64,000 nucleotides of DNA from Halorubrum sp. GN11_10-6_MGM (GCF_005435165.1 NZ_SGUC01000006.1:1-64000); one strand, 5' to 3'; positions 17,752 to 27,139 are shown, counted from the first letter of the stretch. The notes: generated from the sequence alone by a model not told the origin. Numbers and translations are program-made.

Positions 17752-18798
17752 ATGTCAGACGACGACTTCATCGACCTGCGGTCCGACACCGTGACGACGC
17801 CCTCCGCGGAGATGCGCGAGGCGGCCGCGACCGCCGAGGTCGGCGACGACGTGTACCGCGACGACCCGACCGTCAACGAGCTGGAGCGCCGGGCGGCCGA
17901 CGCCGTGGGGACCGAGGCCGCGCTGTACGTCCCCTCGGGAACGATGGCGAACCAGATCGCGGTCCACGTCCACACCGAGCCGGGCCAGGAGCTCCTCTTG
18001 GAGCGCGAGTCGCACATCTACCGCTGGGAGCTGGCGGGCGCGGCCAAGCTCTCGGGCGTCCAGACGCGGACGATCGACGCGGGCGAGCGCTGCGTCCCGA
18101 CGCCGGAGGCGGTCCGCGAGGGGCTCGTCGACGAGGACCTCCACCGGCCGGGGACCGGTCTCCTCTCGCTGGAGAACACCCACAACTACCGCGGCGGGAC
18201 GGCGATCCCCGTCGACCGGATCGCGGCGGCGGCCGAGGTCGCCCGCGACGCGGACGTACCGGTCCACCTCGACGGCGCGCGCGTGTTCAACGCCGCGGTC
18301 GCGCTCGACGTCGACGCGAGCGAGATCGTCGCGCCCGTCGACAGCGTCACCTTCTGCCTCTCGAAGGGGCTCGGCGCCCCGGTCGGCTCGATCCTCGCCG
18401 GCGACGAGGCGTTCGTCGAGGCGGCGCGCCGCGTCCGCAAGCTGTTCGGCGGCGGGATGCGACAGGCGGGGATGATCGCCGCGCCCGGGCTGCGCGCGCT
18501 GGACAACGTCGACCGGCTCGCCGAGGACCACGCCAACGCGGCGCGGCTCGCCGCCGGGCTCGACGCGATCGACGGCGTCGACGCGCCCGCGCCCGACACG
18601 AACATCGTCGTGGCACACACCGAGGCGGCCGGCGTTCCGGCCGAGTCGCTTTACGCGGCCTGTAAGGACGCTGGCGTCGGCTGCGTCGAGTTCGCCGACT
18701 ACACCACGCGGTTCACCACCCACCTCGACGTCGACGGTGACGACGTCGACGAGGCCGTCGACCGCATCACCACGGTCGTGGACGAACTGCGGGACTGA
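17752..18798 (+). CDS. ltaE: low-specificity L-threonine aldolase
   Basis: The 348-residue PLP enzyme cleaves L-threonine or allo-threonine to glycine and acetaldehyde. It starts with the hallmark IDLRSDTVTTP. Other landmarks are GDDVYRDDPTVNELE, VPSGTMANQIA, HLDGARVFNAA, and the PLP-lysine block FCLSKGLGAPVGS (Lys205). ATG at 17752 follows the tandem repeats. A TATA-like GGATATATCC about 30-35 bases upstream (17715-17724) supports the start. Confidence 0.93.
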   Translation: MSDDDFIDLRSDTVTTPSAEMREAAATAEVGDDVYRDDPTVNELERRAADAVGTEAALYVPSGTMANQIAVHVHTEPGQELLLERESHIYRWELAGAAKLSGVQTRTIDAGERCVPTPEAVREGLVDEDLHRPGTGLLSLENTHNYRGGTAIPVDRIAAAAEVARDADVPVHLDGARVFNAAVALDVDASEIVAPVDSVTFCLSKGLGAPVGSILAGDEAFVEAARRVRKLFGGGMRQAGMIAAPGLRALDNVDRLAEDHANAARLAAGLDAIDGVDAPAPDTNIVVAHTEAAGVPAESLYAACKDAGVGCVEFADYTTRFTTHLDVDGDDVDEAVDRITTVVDELRD

Positions 18799-18954
18799 CG
18801 GGACCCCCGCCCGCTCCGAGCACCGCCGCGGGCCCGACGAAAACGTTCAATTCGACGCGCGACCAACGCGGTCGCATGGACGCACAGACCGTCGATGCGG
18901 ACGCGGAGGCCGGTCCAACCGTGGTGAACGGCGCCCGCCCCTGAGGTCGTCGGC

Positions 18955-19311
18955 GTGGACATCAGCGGCCGCCACGAGGAGGACGGCGAGTACCTGATGG
19001 TGGCGGCCGCGGTCCACGCGCGGATCGACTCCGCGCGGATCCGCTCCGTCGAGGGGATGGGGTTCGCCGCCGCGCGCGAGGGGCCGACGCTGGAGGCGAC
19101 CGTCGCGCTCGCCGCGGAAGCGGTCGGCGATCTCCCGGCCCCGCCAGACGGACCGGTCGTCGCGGAGGGCGGCGAGTTCTACGAGGAGCCGGCGGCTCGC
19201 GTCGGGCTCAGCTTCCAGCCCGAGTTTAAATACGTCGAGAGCATAGGCGAGCGCGAGACAGTGCAGGCAGCACACCACGCCGCGTACGCGGCCCGGGACC
19301 TCATCCGATGA
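18955..19311 (+). CDS. DUF2209-like protein, probably frameshifted at its N-terminus
   Basis: The readable frame gives 118 residues from GTG at 18955 (MDISGRHEEDGEYLMVAAAV). The first codons begin in the middle of what looks like a conserved strand (EVVGVDISGRH). The missing start is in another frame: ATG at 18876 opens a 22-codon acidic stretch ending ARP-stop. Removing one C from the run at 18938-18941 would join them as ...NGARPEVVGVDISGRH. The D-x-S-G start recalls RNase H-like folds. The stop overlaps the hflX start by four bases (ATGA). DUF2209 assignment is from memory of archaeal proteins next to hflX. Either a sequencing indel or a real lesion is possible. Confidence 0.65.
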   Translation: MDISGRHEEDGEYLMVAAAVHARIDSARIRSVEGMGFAAAREGPTLEATVALAAEAVGDLPAPPDGPVVAEGGEFYEEPAARVGLSFQPEFKYVESIGERETVQAAHHAAYAARDLIR

Positions 19312-20666
19312 ACGGGAACGCCGAGCGAGTCGACGCGAGCGTCGAGCCGTCCGCTGAGGGGCGCCGCGCGGTCGTCGCGAAGCGCGTCGACTCCGGGGAG
19401 GCCGACCTCGCCGAGATCTCGCAGCTCGCGGCCGCCGCGGGGTACGAGGTCGTCGGCGAGCTCACGCAGACCCGCACCGAGGACGCCGCCTTCATGTTCG
19501 GCGAGGGGAAGGTCGCTGAGCTGCGCGACCTCGTCCGCCGGACGGACGCGAACGCCGTGATCATCGACAACGACGTGGGGCCGTACCAGACGTTCAACAT
19601 CGGCGGGAAGCTCCCCGAGGGCGACGAGGTGATCGATCGGTTCACGCTCATCCTCGAAATCTTCGGCCAGCGCGCCAACTCCCGGAAGGCGCAGCTCCAA
19701 GTCGAGCTCGCGGAGCTGCGCTACGAGCTGCCCCGAGCGGAGGCGAAGGCGAGCCTCGCGAAGCGCGACGAGCGCCCGGGGTTCATGGGGCTCGGCGAGT
19801 ACGACGAGAGCGTCGAGCGCGACATCAAACGCCAGATATCGGAGATCCGCGACGAGCTGGAGTCGATCGCGGAGAAGGAGGAGGCGCGCCGCGAGCAGCG
19901 CCGCGACTCCGGCTTCGACCTCGTCGCGCTCGCGGGCTACACCAACGCCGGGAAGTCGACCCTGATGCGCCGGCTCGCCGACGAGCTGGAAGTCGACGAG
20001 AACGCCGAGCGGCACCGCGACCTCGACACGACCGCCGAGTCGCAGGACATGCTGTTCACGACGCTCGGCACCACGACCCGACGCGCCGAGATGGAGAAGC
20101 GAGACGTCCTCCTCACCGACACCGTCGGGTTCATCTCCGATCTCCCGCACTGGCTGGTGGAGTCGTTCGAGTCGACGCTCGACTCCGTCTATCGCGCCGA
20201 CCTCGTGCTGCTCGTCGTCGACGCCAGCGAGCCGGTCGCGGAGATGCGCGAGAAGCTCGTCACGAGCCACGACACCCTCTACGAGCGCAACGAGGCGCCC
20301 GTCGTCACGGTGTTCAACAAGATCGACCGGCTGGAGCCGGGCGAGCTGGCCGAGAAGCGCGGCGCGCTCTCCGGCGTGGCGCCCGATCCCGTCGCCGTGT
20401 CGGCGAAGACCGGCGCGGGCGTGGCGGAGCTCCGCGACCGGGTCGAAAGCGAACTTCCCGAGTGGGAGCGCGAGCGGCTCGTCCTCCCGCTTTCGGACGA
20501 CGCGATGAGCCTCGTCTCGTGGGTCCACGACCACGGCCACGTCGCCGAGGAGACGTACGCGGGCGACCAGGTGACGGTCGACTTCGAGGCGAAGCCGTCG
20601 ATCGTCGCCCGCGCTCGGGCGAAGGCGACGGAGATCGCGGTGCCGCCCGCCGAGGAGTCGGCCTGA
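19308..20666 (+). CDS. hflX: GTPase HflX
   Basis: The protein is 452 residues. The HflX N-terminal domain (FGEGKVAELRDLV, AVIIDNDVGPYQTFN, DRFTLILEIFGQRA) is followed by a coiled-coil linker (near residues 125-205) and a G domain: G1 GYTNAGKST (about 210-218), G2 threonine in FTTLGTTTR, G3 DTVGFI, and G4 NKID. HflX binds the large ribosomal subunit and can split stalled ribosomes. A basic/acidic C-terminal extension after the G domain is normal. It is translationally coupled to the DUF2209-like gene. Confidence 0.96.
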   Translation: MNGNAERVDASVEPSAEGRRAVVAKRVDSGEADLAEISQLAAAAGYEVVGELTQTRTEDAAFMFGEGKVAELRDLVRRTDANAVIIDNDVGPYQTFNIGGKLPEGDEVIDRFTLILEIFGQRANSRKAQLQVELAELRYELPRAEAKASLAKRDERPGFMGLGEYDESVERDIKRQISEIRDELESIAEKEEARREQRRDSGFDLVALAGYTNAGKSTLMRRLADELEVDENAERHRDLDTTAESQDMLFTTLGTTTRRAEMEKRDVLLTDTVGFISDLPHWLVESFESTLDSVYRADLVLLVVDASEPVAEMREKLVTSHDTLYERNEAPVVTVFNKIDRLEPGELAEKRGALSGVAPDPVAVSAKTGAGVAELRDRVESELPEWERERLVLPLSDDAMSLVSWVHDHGHVAEETYAGDQVTVDFEAKPSIVARARAKATEIAVPPAEESA

Positions 20667-20763
20667 GCGAGCGACGGGCCGCGCGGCCTGAGCCCGCCCG
20701 GTAGACCGCGGCGTCCGGACCGCTGCTCTCGCCGACGGCTCTCAGTCGCCGGGCACCCGGACA

Positions 20764-20771
20764 AAGTATAC
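20764..20771 (+). promoter_or_regulatory. TATA-like element of first acetyl-CoA synthetase gene
   Basis: AAGTATAC is centred about 29 bases before the ATG at 20797, the spacing of a leaderless haloarchaeal promoter. Confidence 0.5.
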
Positions 20772-20796
20772 GTTTCTCCGCGGGTCATACTCGTTC

Positions 20797-22752
20797 ATGG
20801 ACGACTCCGGGGGGGACGGTCGGCTCGCCGACGGCGAGGAGGACGTCGTTCCGCCGCCGGCCGACTTCCGGACGCGGGCGGCCGCGAGCGACCCCGCGGT
20901 GTACGAGCGGTTCGACCGGGACGGGCCCGAGGCGTGGCGCGAAGCCGCGGACCTCCTGACGTGGGACCGGGAGTACGAGACCGTCCTCGACGACTCCGAG
21001 CCGCCCTTCTACGAGTGGTTCCCCGACGGGCGGCTCAACGCCGCGGTGAACTGCGTCGACCGACACCTCGACGAGCGTCGGAACCAGCTCGCGATCCGGT
21101 GGTTCGGGAAGCGCGGCGAGCGCCGGTCGTACACGTACCTCGACCTCCACCGCGAGGTGAACGCGGTCGCGGCCGGGCTCCGCGACCTCGGCGTCGAGGA
21201 GGACGACGTGGTGACGCTGTACCTGCCGATGATCCCGGAGCTGCCGATCGCGATGCTCGCGTGCGCGCGCATCGGGGCGCCGCACAACGTCGTGTTCGCG
21301 GGGCTGTCGGCGGAGGCGCTGGCGACGCGGATCGACGCCGCCGACTCCGAGTACCTGATCACCTGCGACGGCTACTACCGCCGCGAGGACGCGTTCAACC
21401 AGAAGTCGAAGGCGGACAACGCCCGCATCCGCGCCGAGGGGGAGCTGTCGGCCGCGGTCGTCGTCGACCGGCTGGGCGACGAGCTCGCCGTCTCGCTGGG
21501 CGACGACGAACACGAGTACGGCGCGCTCGTCGACGCGCACGACGGCGAGACGGTCGAACCGGTCGCCCGCGACGCGACGGACCTCCTGTTCGTGATGTAC
21601 ACGTCGGGGACGACCGGGCGGCCGAAGGGGGTCGAGCACGCCACCGGCGGCTACCTCGCGCACGTCGCGTGGACGACGCGGAAGGTCTTGGACGTGCGCC
21701 CCGAGGACACCTACTGGTGCGCCGCCGACATCGGCTGGATCACCGGTCACTCGTACGGGGTGTACGGCCCGCTGGCGACGGGGACGACCACCGTGCTGTA
21801 CGAGGGGTCGCCCGACTACCCCGATCGCGACCGCGTCTGGGACCTGATCGAGCGCAACGCGGTGAGCGTCTTCTACACCTCGCCGACCGCGATCCGCTCG
21901 TTCATGAAGTGGGGCGCGGAGTACCCCGACTCGCACGACCTCTCGTCGATCCGCCTGCTCGGGACCGTCGGCGAGTCGATCACGCCGAAGGCGTGGCGGT
22001 GGTACCGCGAACACGTCGGCGGCGGCGACGCGCCGATCGTGGACACGTGGTGGCAGACCGAGACCGGCGCGATCGCGCTCGCCACGCTCCCCGGAATCAC
22101 GCCGATGAAACCGGGGAAGGTCGGTCCGCCGCTCCCGGGGATCGACGCCCGGGTCGTCGACGAGGACGGCGAGCCGGTCGAGCCGGGCGAGTCGGGGTAC
22201 CTCACGCTCGCGTCCCCGTGGCCCGGCATGCTGCGCGGGCTCCGCGAGGGCGACGAGCGCTACCTCCGGGAGTACTGGCTGAAGGGCGAGGATGGGTGGC
22301 GCTACCGCACCGGCGACGGCGCAACCGTCGACGAGGACGGCTACGTCACGATCCTCGGACGCGTCGACGACGTGATCAACGTCCGCGCGCAGCGGTTCAA
22401 CACCGGCGAGCTGGAGGCGGCCATCGTCGACGCCGACGGCGTGACCGAGGCCGCGGTCGTCGGCGACGACGACGGGCGCATCGTGGCGTACGTGACGACG
22501 AAGGGCGCGGTCGAGCCGGGCGAGACACTCCGCGACGCCATCGCGGACCGGCTTGCGAGCGCCGTCGGTGACGTGGCCCGACCGGACCGGATCGTGTTCA
22601 CGCCCGAACTCCCGAAGACGCGCTCGGGGAAGATCATGCGGCGACTGCTGGAGGACATCGCCCGCGGCGAGGAGTTCGGCGACGTGAGCGCGCTCCGCAA
22701 CCCCGAGGTCGTGGGCGAGATCGAGTCGACCGTGAGAGAAAAAAGTAACTGA
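20797..22752 (+). CDS. acetyl-CoA synthetase-like acyl-AMP ligase (paralogue 1, unusual A8 loop)
   Basis: The 651-residue protein follows the acetyl-CoA synthetase pattern: YTSGTTGRPKGVEH ATP loop (from residue 268), WWQTETG with the acetate-pocket tryptophan, the hinge GRVDD, and the C-terminal acylation lysine in PKTRSGKIMRR (Lys611). It would make acyl-CoA from acetate or another short acid, ATP and CoA. The A8 loop after the hinge is unusual: RAQRFNT (530-536) replaces the almost invariant SGHRLGT seen in the paralogue at 25145-27139. That loop lines the CoA tunnel and pantetheine path in structurally studied enzymes. Different substrate or altered second half-reaction is possible. It is followed by DUF2061 and a Bat-type regulator. 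Confidence 0.88.
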   Translation: MDDSGGDGRLADGEEDVVPPPADFRTRAAASDPAVYERFDRDGPEAWREAADLLTWDREYETVLDDSEPPFYEWFPDGRLNAAVNCVDRHLDERRNQLAIRWFGKRGERRSYTYLDLHREVNAVAAGLRDLGVEEDDVVTLYLPMIPELPIAMLACARIGAPHNVVFAGLSAEALATRIDAADSEYLITCDGYYRREDAFNQKSKADNARIRAEGELSAAVVVDRLGDELAVSLGDDEHEYGALVDAHDGETVEPVARDATDLLFVMYTSGTTGRPKGVEHATGGYLAHVAWTTRKVLDVRPEDTYWCAADIGWITGHSYGVYGPLATGTTTVLYEGSPDYPDRDRVWDLIERNAVSVFYTSPTAIRSFMKWGAEYPDSHDLSSIRLLGTVGESITPKAWRWYREHVGGGDAPIVDTWWQTETGAIALATLPGITPMKPGKVGPPLPGIDARVVDEDGEPVEPGESGYLTLASPWPGMLRGLREGDERYLREYWLKGEDGWRYRTGDGATVDEDGYVTILGRVDDVINVRAQRFNTGELEAAIVDADGVTEAAVVGDDDGRIVAYVTTKGAVEPGETLRDAIADRLASAVGDVARPDRIVFTPELPKTRSGKIMRRLLEDIARGEEFGDVSALRNPEVVGEIESTVREKSN

Positions 22753-22821
22753 CAATGGTTTCGTATTGCGCTTTGTGACGGTGGTAGTAGTTACTTATTG
22801 GTGGCGCCCCAACCGGTGGGT

Positions 22822-23061
22822 ATGTCCACCAGCGTTTTCTCGCGGGACGCGATCCACGCTCGCCGTCGCGCCCTCGTCAAGACCCTCTGTTACCGGGTGC
22901 TGATGGTGACGATCACGGTGCTGGTCGCGTGGCTCGTCGTCGGCGACGTCGGTCAGGCGGCGAGCATCGGCTTCGTGACCAACGCGGTAAAGACGCTCAC
23001 TTACTACGGCTACGAGCGACTGTGGGACCACGTGGCATGGGGGGTCGGCCAGTCGGGGTGA
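22822..23061 (+). CDS. DUF2061 family small membrane protein
   Basis: The 79-residue protein has two hydrophobic segments (residues 20-43 and 48-65) and the typical pattern RALVKTLCYRVLMVTIT, then a region ending in YYGYERLWDHVAWG. Such proteins are conserved but uncharacterised. ATG at 22822 has a TATA-like ACTTATTGG near 22789-22797. A longer GTG reading from 22798 would overlap that element. It sits 69 bases after the first acetyl-CoA synthetase. Confidence 0.8.
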   Translation: MSTSVFSRDAIHARRRALVKTLCYRVLMVTITVLVAWLVVGDVGQAASIGFVTNAVKTLTYYGYERLWDHVAWGVGQSG

Positions 23062-23221
23062 CCGGCGAACGGTGTTTCGGATTCTCGTGAAAGACCGAAT
23101 TTGAACGATCAGCGACCGACCCGAATAAAGATGAATTTCGCGATGTCGGAGACTATCCGCCCGTAGACGCCGTTTCCACCGGAAATTTTTTCTTTCGGCT
23201 GCTCATTGAGTCCCGAAACGA

Positions 23222-25018
23222 ATGGTCGACGGCCTCGACGCGGACGCCTACGACGCGCTCGTCACCGCCGCGGAGACGTATCGCGCGGCGCTGGTCGTCA
23301 GGCTGGCGGGCGAGGCGGGGCTCCGAACCGAGGAGATAACCCGCGTCGCCCCGCGACACCTGCGCGAGGCGGAGTCGGTCGCGGACGCGCGCCTCCTCGC
23401 CGTTCCGGTGGGCGACGGCGACGAGGGAGGGGACGGAAGCGGGAGCCCCCCCGCGGCCGGCGGCGAACCGATCGACCGCGAGACCGTGGTTCCGGCCTCG
23501 CTGGCGGCCGACCTCGATCGGTACGCGACGAGCGAGGGGCTCGGCGAGGGAGATCCGTACGTCGACGTCTCGCCCCGCCGCGTCCAGATGATCGTCAGCG
23601 AGACCGCGGCGCGCGCGGCCGACCTCGCCGACGGCGCGCTCGACGAGCGGGTCACCCCGAGCGCCCTTCGGAAGACGTTCGCCCGGCGCCAGCTCGTCGA
23701 CCGCGGCGTCGACCCGCGCGCCGTTCGGGACGCGGGCGGCTGGGAGTCGCTCGGGACGCTCGACCCGTACCTCGACCCCCTCGACGGCGAGGCGCTCGCG
23801 GCCGCCATCGCCGGCGACGAACGGTCGGGTGACGCGCCGCTTGAGGGGACTGTGACGGCGGCGTTGACGGGGTTCGAGGCGCTCGCAGACCCCGGGTCCG
23901 CGGCCCCCGCGGCGGCCGTGACCGCGGGGCTGACCGAGGCCGACCGCTGGGCCGAGGCGTGGGTCGTCCGCCGTGGGGTCGGCGGCGACCGGGCGGACGT
24001 GACCGCGGCGGCGGGCGTCGATCGAGAGACGCTGGCGGACCGCGGCGTGACTGCCGGCGGGCCGTGGCTGGACGCGATACCGGACGGCGCGCCCGCCGCC
24101 ACCGACGGTCGGCGGGAGACCGGCGGTCGGCCGGCGGTCGCGGTTCCCGCGGCCTACGAGGGCGTGGCCCACGGCGCGCTCTGCGTCGTCGCGGCCGACG
24201 GCGACGACTCGATCGACGAGTCCGAACGCCGGGCGCTCGCCGCGCTCGGCGGGTGTCTCGGCCGGGCTATCACCGCCGACAGGTGGCGAGAGCTGCTCCA
24301 CTCCGACGCGGTCACCGAAGTCGAGTTCCACACCACCGACGACGCCGCGTTCCTCGCCCGCGCGAGCGACCGGCTGGACTGCCGGATCGAGTTGACCTCG
24401 ACCGTCGACGTGGACGAGGAGGTCTCGCGGGCGTACCTCTCCGTGGACGGAGCCCGGCCGCAGGACGTCGCGGCGATCGTCGAGACGGCGACGGGGGTCT
24501 CCGATTTCCGGGTGATAGAGACCCGAGAGGAGGGCTGTTCGGCGTCGCTGCGCCTCGCGGACGGGTCGCTCGTCAGGGCGCTCGTCGACCACGGCGCGAC
24601 GGTGCGCGACGCGTCGGCCGCCGACGGTCGGGTCCGCGTCGTCGCGGACTTCCCCGAGGGGACGAACGTCCGTCCCGTCGCGGACGGGCTCCGGGACCGG
24701 TTCGCAGACGTCAGGCTCGCGAGCAAGGAGTCGGTCGCGCGCTCGCCGCGCGCGGAGTCCTCGCTGCGGGACGGGATCGCCGACCGGTTCACCGACCGCC
24801 AGTGGGCCGCGCTGTCGGCGGCGTACCACGGCGGCTACTTCGACTGGCCGCGCGGGAGCACGGCCGAGGAGGTGGCCGACGCGATGGACGTCTCCTCGCC
24901 GACGTTCCACAACCACCTGCGAAAGGCCCAGCGAGCCCTCCTCGACGGCGTCTTCGAGAACGCTTCCGACCGACCGGATCGAGCGGCCGACGAGCGGGCG
25001 GCCCCGCCGGGCGGGTGA
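23222..25018 (+). CDS. Bat-type transcription regulator with degenerate tyrosine-recombinase N-terminus
   Basis: The protein is 598 residues. Residues 1-190 look like the catalytic half of an XerC/D-type integrase: Arg35 in GLRTEEI, TPSALRKTF with Ser147 where the first His should be and Arg150, GGW with Trp174 in the second His place, and Tyr183 in DPYLDP. A GAF-like region (about 225-335) follows, then the Bat intermediate region, then an HTH_10 at the end (FTDRQWAALSAAYHGGYFDWPR, SSPTFHNHLRKAQ). Bat proteins activate bacterio-opsin genes; homologues control other systems. The gene lies between the two acetyl-CoA synthetases and may regulate them (inference). T-rich TATA region at 23183-23192. 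Recombinase activity is doubtful. Confidence 0.85.
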   Translation: MVDGLDADAYDALVTAAETYRAALVVRLAGEAGLRTEEITRVAPRHLREAESVADARLLAVPVGDGDEGGDGSGSPPAAGGEPIDRETVVPASLAADLDRYATSEGLGEGDPYVDVSPRRVQMIVSETAARAADLADGALDERVTPSALRKTFARRQLVDRGVDPRAVRDAGGWESLGTLDPYLDPLDGEALAAAIAGDERSGDAPLEGTVTAALTGFEALADPGSAAPAAAVTAGLTEADRWAEAWVVRRGVGGDRADVTAAAGVDRETLADRGVTAGGPWLDAIPDGAPAATDGRRETGGRPAVAVPAAYEGVAHGALCVVAADGDDSIDESERRALAALGGCLGRAITADRWRELLHSDAVTEVEFHTTDDAAFLARASDRLDCRIELTSTVDVDEEVSRAYLSVDGARPQDVAAIVETATGVSDFRVIETREEGCSASLRLADGSLVRALVDHGATVRDASAADGRVRVVADFPEGTNVRPVADGLRDRFADVRLASKESVARSPRAESSLRDGIADRFTDRQWAALSAAYHGGYFDWPRGSTAEEVADAMDVSSPTFHNHLRKAQRALLDGVFENASDRPDRAADERAAPPGG

Positions 25019-25082
25019 GCGACCTGCGGGGGTGACTCCGGTCGGCGGCGTCCCGCCACGCGCCCGACCCGCCGGAGTCTGT

Positions 25083-25093
25083 CACGGTTTTTC
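25083..25093 (+). terminator. possible T-rich terminator after the Bat-type gene
   Basis: CACGGTTTTTC lies 65 bases after the stop and before the TATA element of the second acetyl-CoA synthetase gene. Confidence 0.3.
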
Positions 25094-25108
25094 GTATTTA
25101 GCGTCAGC

Positions 25109-25117
25109 GTTTATATG
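25109..25117 (+). promoter_or_regulatory. TATA element of second acetyl-CoA synthetase gene
   Basis: GTTTATATG is centred about 31 bases before ATG 25145, which places the transcription start at or just before the start codon and supports that start over the longer reading from 25115. Confidence 0.6.
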
Positions 25118-25144
25118 CCGATATTGGTTGGATACGACCGTACC

Positions 25145-27139
25145 ATGACAGAGGGAGACGGCCAACTGGAAGCGAGATTAGCGGAACAAGAGGTATTCGA
25201 GCCGTCGGAGTCGTTCGTCGAGCAGGCGAACGTCTCCGACCCGGACATATACGAGGAGTTCGAGGAGAACTGGCCCGAGTGCTGGGAGACGGCCGCCGAC
25301 CTGCTGGAGTGGGAAACCGAGTACGATCAGGTGCTCGACGACGACGACCCGCCGTTCTACGAGTGGTTCACCGGCGGCGAGCTGAACGCGTCGGCGAACT
25401 GCCTCGACCGACACCTCGACGAGCGCGGCGACGAGGTCGCGATCGAGTGGGTCGGCGAGCCCGTCGACGAAGACGACCGCTCGTACACCTACGAGGAGCT
25501 TCACCGCGAGGTGAACGAGTTCGCGGCCGCCCTCCGGGAGCAGGGCGTCGAGGAGGACGACGTGGTCACGATGTACATGCCGATGATCCCGGAGCTGCCG
25601 ATCGCGATGCTGGCGTGTGCGCGCATCGGCGCGCCCCACAGCGTCGTGTTCGCCGGGTTCTCGGCGGACGCGCTCGCGACGCGGATGAACTCCGCGGACT
25701 CGGAGTACCTCGTCACCTGCGACGGCTACTACCGCCGCGGCGACCCGCTCGACCACCTCGACAAGGCGAACGAGGGGCTCGCGGGCGTCGACCACGACAC
25801 GACCACGGTCGTCGTCGACCGGCTCGGCCCGAACGGCGACGGCTTCGGTCACGACCTCGGCGACGACCAGCTCGACTACGCCGACCTCGTTGCCGAACAC
25901 GAGGGCGCCGAGGTCGACCCGGTCACCCGCGACGCCGAGGACATGCTGTTCCTGATGTACACCTCGGGGACGACCGGAGAGCCGAAGGGCGTGAAACACA
26001 CGACCGGCGGCTACCTCTCCTGGGTGTCGTGGACCTCGCAGTCGGTCCTCGACATCAAGCCGGATGACACGTACTTCTGTTCGGCCGACATCGGCTGGAT
26101 CACGGGCCACTCCTACATCGTCTACGGGCCGCTCTCGCTCGGGACGACGACGATGATGTACGAGGGGACGCCGGACCACCCCGAGCGCGACCGCCTCTGG
26201 GAGATCGTCGAAGAGTATGAGGCGACGCAGCTGTACACGGCGCCCACGGCCATCCGCGCGTTCATGAAGTGGGGGTCGGAGTACCCCGACCGTCACGACC
26301 TCTCCTCGCTGCGGCTGCTCGGCACGGTAGGCGAGCCGATCAACCCGCGCGCGTGGAAGTGGTACTACCAGCACATCGGCGACGAGGAGTGCCCGATCGT
26401 CGACACGTGGTGGCAGACCGAGACCGGCGGGATGATGGTGACCACGCTGCCCGGTGTCAAGGACATGAAGCCCGGCGCCGCGGGCCCGCCGCTGCCGGGG
26501 CTCGACGTCCAGATCCTCGACACGCTCGGCGACGAAGTCGAGCCCGGAAAAGCCGGCTACCTCACGGTACAGAAGCCGTGGCCCGGCATGCTCCGGACGC
26601 TGTACAACAACGACGAGCGGTACATCGAGGAGTACTGGGCGGAGTACTCCGACACCGATAGCGACGACCCCGACGACTGGGTGTACTTCCCGGAGGACGG
26701 GGCGAAGATCGACGAGGACGGCTACATCACCGTCCTCGGTCGCGTCGACGACGTGCTCAACGTCTCCGGCCACCGGCTCGGAACGATGGAGATCGAGTCC
26801 GCCATCGTCGGCGTCGAGGGGGTCGCGGAGGCCGCCGTCGTCGGCGGTGACCACGACATCAAAGGCGAGGCGGTGTACGCCTACGTGACGACCGAGGACG
26901 GCTACGAGGGCACCGACGAGCTCCGCGACGCGATCGTCGCGGGCGTCGAGGACGCCATCGGGCCGATCGCTCGGCCGGAGCAGGTCGTGTTCACGCCCGA
27001 CCTGCCGAAGACCCGGTCCGGAAAGATCATGCGCCGCCTGCTGGAGAACATCGCCGACGGCAAGGAGCTCGGGAACACGAGCACGCTCCGGAACCCGGAG
27101 ATCGTCGAGGAGATCCAACAGAAGGCCGACGCCGAGTAG
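25145..27139 (+). CDS. acs: acetyl-CoA synthetase (canonical paralogue)
   Basis: The 664-residue enzyme activates acetate to acetyl-CoA through acetyl-AMP. It has YTSGTTGEPKGVKH, the acetate-pocket block DTWWQTETGG, the hinge GRVDDVLNV followed by the normal SGHRLGTMEIE loop (from residue 541), and PKTRSGKIMRR with the lysine that is acetylated in regulated homologues. The N-terminus (LEARLAEQEVFEPSESFVEQANV) is typical of haloarchaeal members. About 110 bases downstream starts the symporter operon, so acetate uptake and activation are neighbours. Confidence 0.95.
   Translation: MTEGDGQLEARLAEQEVFEPSESFVEQANVSDPDIYEEFEENWPECWETAADLLEWETEYDQVLDDDDPPFYEWFTGGELNASANCLDRHLDERGDEVAIEWVGEPVDEDDRSYTYEELHREVNEFAAALREQGVEEDDVVTMYMPMIPELPIAMLACARIGAPHSVVFAGFSADALATRMNSADSEYLVTCDGYYRRGDPLDHLDKANEGLAGVDHDTTTVVVDRLGPNGDGFGHDLGDDQLDYADLVAEHEGAEVDPVTRDAEDMLFLMYTSGTTGEPKGVKHTTGGYLSWVSWTSQSVLDIKPDDTYFCSADIGWITGHSYIVYGPLSLGTTTMMYEGTPDHPERDRLWEIVEEYEATQLYTAPTAIRAFMKWGSEYPDRHDLSSLRLLGTVGEPINPRAWKWYYQHIGDEECPIVDTWWQTETGGMMVTTLPGVKDMKPGAAGPPLPGLDVQILDTLGDEVEPGKAGYLTVQKPWPGMLRTLYNNDERYIEEYWAEYSDTDSDDPDDWVYFPEDGAKIDEDGYITVLGRVDDVLNVSGHRLGTMEIESAIVGVEGVAEAAVVGGDHDIKGEAVYAYVTTEDGYEGTDELRDAIVAGVEDAIGPIARPEQVVFTPDLPKTRSGKIMRRLLENIADGKELGNTSTLRNPEIVEEIQQKADAE

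Noticed and set aside
23222-23800. Prophage or integrative element integrase
   Set aside because: The recombinase-like part is fused in frame to a Bat-type regulator and has a changed active site; no phage genes or att sites nearby.
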